Below the pieces are notes generated by a model. That model did not search any database, was not told where the DNA came from, and worked only from the letters and a program-made list of their open reading frames with translations. A stretch of DNA of 13,725 nt from CAYMAZ01 sp964428185 (GTDB taxonomy: Bacteria; Bacteroidota; Bacteroidia; Bacteroidales; DTU049), in the NCBI GenBank assembly GCA_964428185.1, contig CAYRXH010000068.1, positions 1 to 13,725 on the forward strand, read 5' to 3'. The first letter of the stretch is position 1. Each line of letters opens with the position of its first letter. Of the stretch, positions 7,185-13,725 are shown piece by piece. Both the position numbers and the translations under genes were made by a program.

Positions 7185-9788
7185 TTGAAGAGTGCCACAA
7201 CCCCTCTTATGAAGCAATATTACTCCGTCAAGGCAAAGCATCCTGACGCATTGTTATTGTTCCGTGTTGGAGATTTCTATGAAACTTTTGAAGACGATGC
7301 CGTAAAAACAGCCAATGCATTGGGGATAGTATTAACGAAAAGAGCCAATGGTGCTGCTTCTTTTGTCAATCTTGCCGGTTTTCCATATCATGCTCTTGAT
7401 ACTTATCTGCCTAAGCTTGTAAAGGCCGGTTACAGGGTGGCAATTTGTGAACAACTTGAGGACCCCAAAATGACTAAAACTATTGTTAAAAGGGGAATCA
7501 CAGAAATTGTTACACCAGGAATTGCATTCAGCGATCAGGTGCTGGAAAACAAGTCCAATAATTTTCTGGCAGCTATCTGCTTTCAGAACGATGTGTTTGG
7601 AGTATCATTTCTTGATGTTTCTACCGGTGAGTTTTTTGTCGCCCAGGGAAATAGGGAGTATTGTGAAAAACTTCTGCAAACATTTAGTCCCAGTGAGGTG
7701 GTTGTTCAAAAATCAAAACGTGAAGTTTTTTTTCAAACTTTTGGTGAACGTTTTTTTACATACAGTTTTGAAGATTGGGTATTTACCTTTGATTATGGTT
7801 ATGAAAAACTGATTCGCCAGTTCGACACCCATTCACTCAAGGGTTTTGGAATTGAAGATATTTCGGAAGGAATTATTGCGGCCGGTGCCACATTGCACTA
7901 TCTTGGAGAAACGCAAAATAATCAATCTTCTCATATTACCGGTATTTCCAGAATAATTCAAACCGATTTTGTATGGATGGATCATTTTACAATCAGAAAT
8001 CTCGAACTGATCTCCTCTTTGCATAACGAAGCGGTAAGCCTGCTCAATGTTCTTGACAAAACCTCAACACCTATGGGAGCCAGGCTTCTCAAAAGATGGA
8101 TTTTGATGCCCCTTGTTGATAAAAGTTACATTGAAGAGCGCCTCAGACTTGTGAGTTTTTTCACAGAAAATCATGAGTTGATTTCGGTTCTGCAGGAACA
8201 TTTTGTTGCCATTGGAGATCTTGAAAGACTGGTGTCAAAAGTATCCGTACAAAAAATAAACCCCCGTGAGTTGCTTCAGCTTTCCAGATCCCTTGAACAA
8301 CTTGCTGTTGTTAAGGAGATTCTAATCAATACCGGTCACAAAGATATTATCAGCAGGGTTGAAAAATTAAACTTGTGTATATCTATCAGGGATAAAATCA
8401 GCAGTGTGCTTTCCGAGGATCCGCCTGCAGTTGCCACCAAAGGAGGAATTATTGGAAAAGGAGTATCCAAAGATCTGGATGAGTTGCGTTCAGTCGCTTA
8501 CAGTGGAAAGGATTATCTTGCCTCCATTCAACAAAGAGAAACAATCCGGACCGGCATTTCTTCATTGAAAATTGGTTTCAACAATGTTTTCGGGTATTAT
8601 CTTGAAGTTACAAATGTTCATAAAAACAAAGTTCCTGAAGACTGGATCCGGAAACAAACCTTGACCAATGCAGAACGCTACATCACACCAGAACTCAAAG
8701 AATATGAAGAAAAAATTCTGGGTGCAGAAGAAAAAATTCTGAGTCTGGAACTACAGCTTTATCAGGATTTGATCATTGCAACAACAGAATATATCAAACC
8801 CATTCGTGAAAATGCAGCAATTCTGGCACAATTGGATTGCATATTGTCATTTGCCGTTTGTGCAAAAGAATACAATTATTGCAAGCCCGAAATCAATGAT
8901 GGTTTTGCAATAAAGATAAGCGATGGCAGACACCCTGTGATAGAGCAACGAATGCAGCCCGGACAGGAATATGTTCCCAACACCATTTATCTTGATAATT
9001 CAACTCAACAAATTATCATCTTAACCGGGCCCAATATGTCCGGAAAATCTGCGCTTCTGAGACAAACAGCACTGATTTCACTTATGGCTCAGATGGGAAG
9101 CTATGTCCCTGCCCGTGAAGCCTCTCTTGGTATTGTTGATAAGATTTTCACAAGGGTGGGTGCTTCAGATAACATTTCATCAGGAGAATCAACCTTTATG
9201 GTTGAAATGAATGAAACGGCAAGCATTCTGAACAACATTTCTGAAAGAAGTCTTGTTCTGCTCGATGAAATCGGAAGGGGGACAAGCACATATGATGGTA
9301 TTTCTATTGCATGGGCAATTACTGAGTTTCTGCATGAACATCCACTGGCACGAGCAAAAACTCTTTTTGCCACCCACTATCATGAACTGAATGAACTTGC
9401 TTCATATTTGCAACGTTGTAAAAATTTCCATGTTGCTGTTCAGGAATCCGGAAATAAAGTCATTTTTCTTCACAAACTGGAACCGGGAGGAACTGCCCAC
9501 AGCTTTGGTATCCATGTGGCACGAATGGCAGGTGTTCCGGGCATTGTTGTCAATAGGGCAAAAGAGATTTTGATGGAACTTGAGAAAAAAATTAATACCG
9601 ATGAAGTATTACCATCCTCAAAAGCTCAGGCAGCAGGACTTCAGCTGAGTTTTGTTCAACTGGATGATCCCCTCTTGATAGAGATTAAAAATGATCTCCT
9701 TTCTCTGGACATCAATTCTCTGACTCCTGTTGAAGCCTTAATGAAACTCAATGAGATCAAAAATAAGCTTGCGAGGAAAAAAAAATAA
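7185..9788 (+). CDS. mutS: DNA mismatch repair protein MutS
   Basis: MutS is the mismatch-recognition ATPase that recruits MutL. At 867 residues it is full length. The N-terminal domain has the mismatch-contacting Phe31-Tyr32-Glu33 in GDFYETF. The connector and lever/clamp domains occupy about residues 125-570. The C-terminal ATPase has Walker A GPNMSGKS at 615-622, Walker B LVLLDEIGRGTS with Asp694 and Glu695, and FATHYHEL. I see no frameshift or missing key residue. The start is TTG at 7185. An in-frame TGA lies at 7173-7175, and the next ATG (7209) would remove part of the conserved TPLMKQY segment. The gene diverges from the membrane methyltransferase. It is followed at once by decayed transport genes, so it is probably monocistronic today. 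Confidence 0.97.
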   Translation: MKSATTPLMKQYYSVKAKHPDALLLFRVGDFYETFEDDAVKTANALGIVLTKRANGAASFVNLAGFPYHALDTYLPKLVKAGYRVAICEQLEDPKMTKTIVKRGITEIVTPGIAFSDQVLENKSNNFLAAICFQNDVFGVSFLDVSTGEFFVAQGNREYCEKLLQTFSPSEVVVQKSKREVFFQTFGERFFTYSFEDWVFTFDYGYEKLIRQFDTHSLKGFGIEDISEGIIAAGATLHYLGETQNNQSSHITGISRIIQTDFVWMDHFTIRNLELISSLHNEAVSLLNVLDKTSTPMGARLLKRWILMPLVDKSYIEERLRLVSFFTENHELISVLQEHFVAIGDLERLVSKVSVQKINPRELLQLSRSLEQLAVVKEILINTGHKDIISRVEKLNLCISIRDKISSVLSEDPPAVATKGGIIGKGVSKDLDELRSVAYSGKDYLASIQQRETIRTGISSLKIGFNNVFGYYLEVTNVHKNKVPEDWIRKQTLTNAERYITPELKEYEEKILGAEEKILSLELQLYQDLIIATTEYIKPIRENAAILAQLDCILSFAVCAKEYNYCKPEINDGFAIKISDGRHPVIEQRMQPGQEYVPNTIYLDNSTQQIIILTGPNMSGKSALLRQTALISLMAQMGSYVPAREASLGIVDKIFTRVGASDNISSGESTFMVEMNETASILNNISERSLVLLDEIGRGTSTYDGISIAWAITEFLHEHPLARAKTLFATHYHELNELASYLQRCKNFHVAVQESGNKVIFLHKLEPGGTAHSFGIHVARMAGVPGIVVNRAKEILMELEKKINTDEVLPSSKAQAAGLQLSFVQLDDPLLIEIKNDLLSLDINSLTPVEALMKLNEIKNKLARKKK

Positions 9789-9826
9789 CTCAAGATCCTC
9801 AAAATTAACTTCCAATAAATCCTGGC

Positions 9827-11203
9827 ATCAACAAACGATCAGCTTTAATTATTGCTACAGTAAGTTCTTTTCTCTGGCCATTTATGGGTTTATCAATCAA
9901 TATTGCCCTGCCTGATATTGGTGCAACTTTTTCAATGAATACCATCACCTTGGGGTGGGTTGCAACTGCCTATATTTTGTCAGCAGCTGTATTTCTGGTT
10001 CCTTTCTGTAAACTGGCAGACATCCATGATCGTAAAAAAATATATACTATTGGTATCATTGTTTACACCCTTACTTCTCTTCTTTGTGCGCTGTCTTATT
10101 CCACTTTTTCAATGATCTTTTTCCTGGTTTTGCAGGGTATTGGAAGCGCTATGATTTTCAGTACCGGCATGGCCATTCTCACTTCTGTATTTCCTCCCAA
10201 AGAACGTGGTAAAGCTTTCGGAATTAGTGTGGCAGCAACATATATGGGTTTGTCTCTTGGCCCTTTTCTTGGTGGGCTTCTTACTCAAGAATTTGGCTGG
10301 AGAAGTATTTTTTGGGCAAATGTTCCGGCCGGTTTTCTCTTGATTTTACTTGTTGTCCATCTTTTAAAAGGTGAATGGGCTGAAGCCAAAGGTGAAAATT
10401 TTGATTATGCAGGCAGTATCATTTTAAGTCTGTTTCTTGGGGTATTATTTATCGGAATGAGTAAACTTTTTTGATATTCTCGGAATTCTGTTTTTGATTG
10501 GTGGTATTCTGGAGGTGATTCTTTTTGTTATTCTTCAAATCAGGATGTCATCTCCTCTCATTGATCTTACTCTCTTTTTAAAAAACAGAGTATTTGCCAT
10601 GTCCAATTTTGCGGCATTTATTTTAATTATAGTTCAACTTTTGCCATTACTTTTTTGCTCAGCCTGTATCTTCAGAAAATAAAGGGCTTTGAGGTTCATT
10701 ATGCAGGAACAATTCTGGTTGCACAACCTCTGATGATGGCTGTGTTTTTCCCCCCTTGCGGGCAAATTGTCTGACAAAATCGAACCCCGTATCGTGGCAT
10801 TAGCAGGAATGATTATTGGCTCAACAGGACACTTTCTTCTGGTTATGGTAAATTCGCAAACTTCTGTAGCAACATTGGTGTTATATTTCATGCTTCTGGG
10901 AATTGGGTTTGCCCTGTTCTCTTCTCCAAACACAAATGCAGCAATGAATGCCGTAGAAAAAAATCACATGGCATCGCATCTTCTGTTCTTGGAACAATGA
11001 GACTCACCAGACAAATGTTCAGTATGGGTATTGCAATGCTTGTCTTTTCAGTAAGCATGGGAAAAGTGAAAATTACAGCAGATAATCATGCCGGCTTCCC
11101 GGAAAGCATGAGTCTGATTTTTTCAATTTTTGCCTTTCTTTGTATTATTGGTGTTTTTGCATCACTGAGCAGAGGCTCCGTTCATAAAACTAAAATTTCA
11201 TAA
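9827..11203 (+). pseudogene. Decayed drug-efflux transporter (MFS, DHA2-like, 14-helix type)
   Basis: Joining three reading frames gives about 458 residues that look like an EmrB/QacA-type transporter. Visible hallmarks are FMGLSINIALPDIG in helix 1, LADIHDRKKIY as motif A after helix 2, and a motif C-like MGLSLGPFLGGLL. The frame breaks are: one extra T in the T run 10467-10472; a +2 or -1 change near 10621-10624; one extra T at 10745-10749; and one missing G near 10976. Across all four breaks the protein similarity resumes at once in the new frame. No start codon exists upstream of the first helix: an in-frame stop lies at 9806-9808, and ATC at 9827 sits where MNKRSALIIAT would begin. The segment from ATG 9884 would make only a truncated 196-residue product. 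Efflux of drugs or toxic compounds is inferred for the ancestor only. Confidence 0.85.
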
Positions 11204-11921
11204 TACCACAAAACAGGTTTAAAATCTGGCTTTCATTAGCTGCAGGTTTTGCATATCTCGGCATGCTCGCTGTCAATATACTCGCCAATGCTCTCCCGCT
11301 GAACCATCAAACCACAAAAGAAGTGTCAGCCCGATATGACACATTATTTGCTCCCGTCGGCTTCACTTTTTCAATCTGGGGGATTATTTATTATTGCTGA
11401 GCCAGATTGTTGTTCAAATCCTGAAGGTTTTCTAAAAAAATCAATCCGGGCTTGTTTCTGTAAAAACGATGATTGCTTTTGTTTTTTCCTGCCTCCTGAA
11501 TATGGCATGGATTATAGCATGGCATTACGAACATCTGACTTTCAGTATGGTTGTTATGATACTTATGCTTGGTTCACTGATATGAATGTATTATGAAATG
11601 GGCATAAATAAATTTAAAAAAAAATCATATTTCGGTTTTCTTTATACTACTGTGAGTATTTATCTTGGATGGATTTCTGTAGCAACAATTGCGAACGCAG
11701 CTGCATGGCTTGTGGTTCTGGGATGGAACGACACACCGTTATCTCAGGAATTATAGACAAAGCTTATGATCTCTGTTGCAACAGTTCTGAGTCTGTTAAT
11801 ACTTTTTCTGCATCGAAATATTGCTTTTGTCCTAGTAATCATCTGAGCCTTATCAAGAATATTTGTCAAAAATCAATCTGCAACTCTCTCTTTCAGTTCT
11901 GTTCAGATTGGAGCTATTTGA
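11203..11921 (+). pseudogene. Decayed TspO-like tryptophan-rich membrane protein
   Basis: The translation beginning NRFKIWLSLAAGFAYLGMLA and continuing with VNILANALPLN, FTFSIWGIIY, NMAWIIAWHYEHL and IYLGWISVATIANAAAWLVV matches, as I recall them, 'tryptophan-rich sensory protein' (TspO/MBR-like) proteins of about 240-270 residues. The frame changes once, near 11390-11394. In the second frame there are internal stops TAA (11433), TGA (11583), TAG (11754) and TGA (11844). The last two fall where the family would have Trp (SQEL-W-TKLM and VII-W-ALS), so they look like TGG mutations. The end is TGA at 11919. The likely old start is ATA at 11203-11205, overlapping the last base of the transporter stop (TAATA, formerly TAATG). 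No full-length product can be made. Confidence 0.78.
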
Positions 11922-11994
11922 TGCATCATTACTCTTTTAATAAGATCTACCTTTCTAATTATAAAAAAACCACGCAAGAGGCACACCCAAGTAA

Positions 11995-12906
11995 CTATAA
12001 GCCCATCGATAGGTATCTGTCTGCCCTGTCATAAGCAAAGCTCAACACTCTGTATTTCTTATCTGTTCCCGAAAGTTTCATTTTTATGGCAGCACAAACA
12101 GCACCGGTAGAAATGCCCGTTGCCAAACCTTCTTGCTGCGCTAGTTTTTTCATCATGCTAATAGCGTCATGATCATGAACCTGAATTACTTCATCAATCA
12201 AAGATACATCAAGATTCTTTGGAATAAAACCGGCGCCAAGCCCCTGAATTCCATGTATTCCCGATTTATTGCCTGATATAACAGCAGATCCAACTGGTTC
12301 AACTGCAATAATTTTTATTTCCGGAAAATGTTTTTTTAACACCCTACCCACTCCTGTCAGATGTCCTCCTGTCCCAACCCCTGCAAACATCATATCAAAG
12401 CCTTCTGGATGCTGTCTGAGAATCTCTTTGGCAGTTGTTCGCTCATGCATTATAGGGTTCGCTAAATTTTCAAATTGCTGAGGCATCCATATTTTTTCTG
12501 ATGAAGTTTGTAATGATCGTGCTCTCTGAATAGCTCCACTCATTCCAGATGATGCCGGTGTTAATATGAGCTCTGCGCCAAAGTGTTTCATTAATCTGAT
12601 CCTTTCGTCAGACATATTATCGGGCATCACTATGGTGCTTTGATATCCTTTTGCTGCACAAATCATAGCCAGGGCAATTCCGGTATTTCCTGATGTGGGT
12701 TCAACAATTCTGCTGCCATGAACAAGATATCCATTGCGTTCCGCATCTTCAATCATAGCCAAAGCAACTCTATCTTTAATGCTACCACCCGGATTCAGGT
12801 GCTCAAGCTTGAGCCACACGCCTTCTGCCATTGATAAAAATGAATTCTTCAATCGATACAGAGGGGTATTTCCGATATGACCCAACCAAGAATCAGTAGA
12901 TTTCAC
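11995..12906 (-). CDS. cysK: Cysteine synthase (O-acetylserine sulfhydrylase), CysK/CysM family
   Basis: This PLP enzyme makes L-cysteine from O-acetylserine and sulfide in the cytoplasm. At 303 residues it is the usual length. The PLP lysine is Lys44 in NPGGSIKDR, the substrate loop is TSGNTG at 71-76, and the phosphate-binding loop is GVGTGG at 176-181. IQGLGAGFIP and EGLATGISTGA are CysK-like. The last segment, AYDRADRYLSMGL, replaces the usual P-(S/T)-x-GERYLS of CysK and is nearer to the CDRGDRYLST of CysM, so the A or B type is uncertain. The start is GTG at 12904-12906: a TAA lies two codons upstream in the same frame and the first ATG is at residue 26, past IGNTPL. The gene follows the lipoprotein gene after 3 nt and is surely co-transcribed with it. 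Confidence 0.92.
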   Translation of the reverse strand: MKSTDSWLGHIGNTPLYRLKNSFLSMAEGVWLKLEHLNPGGSIKDRVALAMIEDAERNGYLVHGSRIVEPTSGNTGIALAMICAAKGYQSTIVMPDNMSDERIRLMKHFGAELILTPASSGMSGAIQRARSLQTSSEKIWMPQQFENLANPIMHERTTAKEILRQHPEGFDMMFAGVGTGGHLTGVGRVLKKHFPEIKIIAVEPVGSAVISGNKSGIHGIQGLGAGFIPKNLDVSLIDEVIQVHDHDAISMMKKLAQQEGLATGISTGAVCAAIKMKLSGTDKKYRVLSFAYDRADRYLSMGL

Positions 12907-12909
12907 TGC

Positions 12910-13476
12910 TTAATATACTCTAATTGTAACAATTTTTGCATCAGTTGCAAACTGCTCTGAATTAAGATCTGTTTTATCAGATTCATATAAAGCAGTTCTT
13001 TCTCCTGTAAACGCCTCAGGATCAATATTAAACTGAATATTTTTCAATTGAGTAGTTTCTGCAATAAATCTGTCGCTAACATAAGAATACCAAATTGAAA
13101 TATTTTCATATACTTCTGTCAATTTAGTCAGTTTACTTCCGGTGCCAATATTCTTCTTAGTTTTATACAGGGGCGAAAGTATTTCAATTTCTCTGATTGT
13201 GTTATTTTCTCCTTCAGTGAATTTCAGTAACTCAAGATTATTATCCTTTAAAAACCACCTGATTTCTGTAATTCCTTCACCCACTGGAACCTCAACAGAA
13301 GAAAGAGTTTGGGAATTTTTGAGTTTTATTTCGCTGATTAGATCTCCTATTTTATAATCCCCTACCTGACCAGGGCTAATTGCAATTGCCAAAGACTCCT
13401 GTGACTCATTCTTCCCAAACCACCCACAAGAATTTAAAATTGATAATAAAAATGCATAAATAATTATTTTTTTCAT
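12910..13476 (-). CDS. Hypothetical small lipoprotein
   Basis: The product is 188 residues. A short signal peptide, MKKIIIYAFLLSILNSC, ends in an acceptable lipobox (LNSC), so Cys17 is probably lipidated and the protein is anchored in a membrane. The mature part is hydrophilic, with alternating beta-strand character and many charged residues. There are no cysteines after Cys17 and I see no catalytic motif. The segment GQVGDYKIGDLISEIK near the N-terminus resembles the start of small periplasmic lipoproteins with a repeated strand-turn-helix fold, but I do not recognise the family. The TAA is followed by one codon and then the GTG of the cysteine synthase gene in the same frame, so translation of the two may be coupled. 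A functional link with cysteine synthesis is only suggested by position. Confidence 0.85.
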   Translation of the reverse strand: MKKIIIYAFLLSILNSCGWFGKNESQESLAIAISPGQVGDYKIGDLISEIKLKNSQTLSSVEVPVGEGITEIRWFLKDNNLELLKFTEGENNTIREIEILSPLYKTKKNIGTGSKLTKLTEVYENISIWYSYVSDRFIAETTQLKNIQFNIDPEAFTGERTALYESDKTDLNSEQFATDAKIVTIRVY

Positions 13477-13489
13477 GACTTTTTTTTAA

Positions 13490-13497
13490 CAAATTTA
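13490..13497 (-). promoter_or_regulatory. Possible -7 element of the lipoprotein-cysteine synthase operon
   Basis: On the minus strand this reads TAAATTTG, an exact TAnnTTTG match 13 bases before the lipoprotein ATG. It implies a very short leader of about 8 nt. The nearest TTG that could serve as a -33 element is at 13526-13524, somewhat too far away. The region is A/T-rich, so a chance match is quite possible. Confidence 0.3.
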
Positions 13498-13711
13498 CAT
13501 GAAAATTTTTTTACCCTCACTGGCAATAAAATAATTTGCGTAAAGGTCGGTTGTTTTTGTTGTGACTAACAACCCCGTCTGCAAATCGACCAATACAACT
13601 TGTTCTGAAAATGGCTATAAGAACACAGACATGGGTTAATGCTTCATCGCTAAGCCAAACCTGCAGAAGTAACTTGCTCACCCAAGGTTTTTAATGGGAT
13701 TATTGATTTAT

Positions 13712-13716
13712 AGGAG
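13712..13716 (+). promoter_or_regulatory. Possible ribosome binding site for a gene starting beyond the edge
   Basis: AGGAG occurs in TATAGGAGAAAATATTA, which ends at the window edge. The spacing would suit a start codon at or just past position 13725. Shine-Dalgarno sequences are uncommon in Bacteroidota, so this is a weak hint only. Confidence 0.25.
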
Positions 13717-13725
13717 AAAATATTA

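Larger units (their letters stand above)
13477..13725. other. Non-coding right end with hairpin potential and possible gene remnant
   Basis: No convincing gene is present. Three things are visible. First, nested complementary arms: GGTCGGT (13545-13551) with ATCGACC (13585-13591, one wobble) enclosing GTTGT (13559-13563) and ACAAC (13569-13573). Second, a minus-strand open stretch (13495-13614) that includes EQVVLVDLQTGLLVTT and may be the decayed end of a gene. Third, AGGAG close to the right edge. Confidence 0.4.

Noticed and set aside
7097..7198. N-terminal extension of the membrane methyltransferase to 280 residues
   Set aside because: It would overlap mutS and include both promoter elements; the family-like start is MALIHEF at 7096.
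10634..10933. 99-residue minus-strand open frame
   Set aside because: It is the antisense of the decayed transporter, with no protein-like pattern of its own.
11398..11846. In-frame TGA codons as Trp (recoding)
   Set aside because: The same gene also has TAG and TAA stops and a frameshift, and intact neighbours use TGG for Trp, so decay explains it better.
11968..11990. A run (T run on the minus strand) just after the cysteine synthase stop, possible intrinsic terminator
   Set aside because: The preceding G/C-rich stretch does not fold into a convincing stem.
11336..12034. Two plus-strand open frames (86 and 121 residues) that look like small Cys-rich proteins
   Set aside because: They are out-of-frame readings of the decayed TspO-like gene; the Cys come from shifted Trp/Leu codons.

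Overview
The window looks like chromosomal DNA of a Bacteroidota bacterium, probably a marine or anaerobic Bacteroidales/Marinilabiliales-type lineage. The reasons are the acpP-fabF-rnc gene order, protein sequences of Bacteroidota style, A/T-rich DNA, gene starts with almost no Shine-Dalgarno sequence, and several matches to the Bacteroidota -7 promoter element TAnnTTTG. The lineage was judged by eye and no database search was run.

Layout. Positions 1-1773 (+) hold the C-terminal 590 residues of a multi-spanning membrane protein of GT-C glycosyltransferase type, cut by the left edge. It converges on a minus-strand block that reads right to left: acpP (acyl carrier protein), fabF (ketoacyl-ACP synthase II), rnc (RNase III) and a secreted M6-like zinc metalloprotease. 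Intergenic gaps in this block are 10-34 nt, so it is probably one operon transcribed from a promoter near 6243-6274. Upstream lies a minus-strand membrane methyltransferase of the ICMT/PEMT fold (possible lipid A 1-phosphate methyltransferase). It diverges from an intact mutS. The 88-bp gap between these two carries an inverted repeat in which each arm contains a perfect TAnnTTTG element, so two divergent promoters appear to overlap.

Downstream of mutS, about 2.1 kb is a graveyard. It holds a DHA2-type drug-efflux transporter of the major facilitator superfamily with at least four frameshifts and no start codon. It is followed by a TspO-like tryptophan-rich membrane protein with one frameshift, four internal stops and an ATG-to-ATA start. 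The two were probably a translationally coupled operon. On the minus strand beyond them lie a small lipoprotein gene and, 3 nt after it, a cysteine synthase gene with a GTG start. The right end (13477-13725) is non-coding, with a possible gene remnant, a possible RNA hairpin and an AGGAG close to the edge.

Most of the window is housekeeping. I found no CRISPR array, phage, transposon, toxin-antitoxin pair or convincing new system. The most interesting items are the decayed transport operon, the divergent promoter inverted repeat and the extracellular protease attached to the fatty-acid/RNase III operon.
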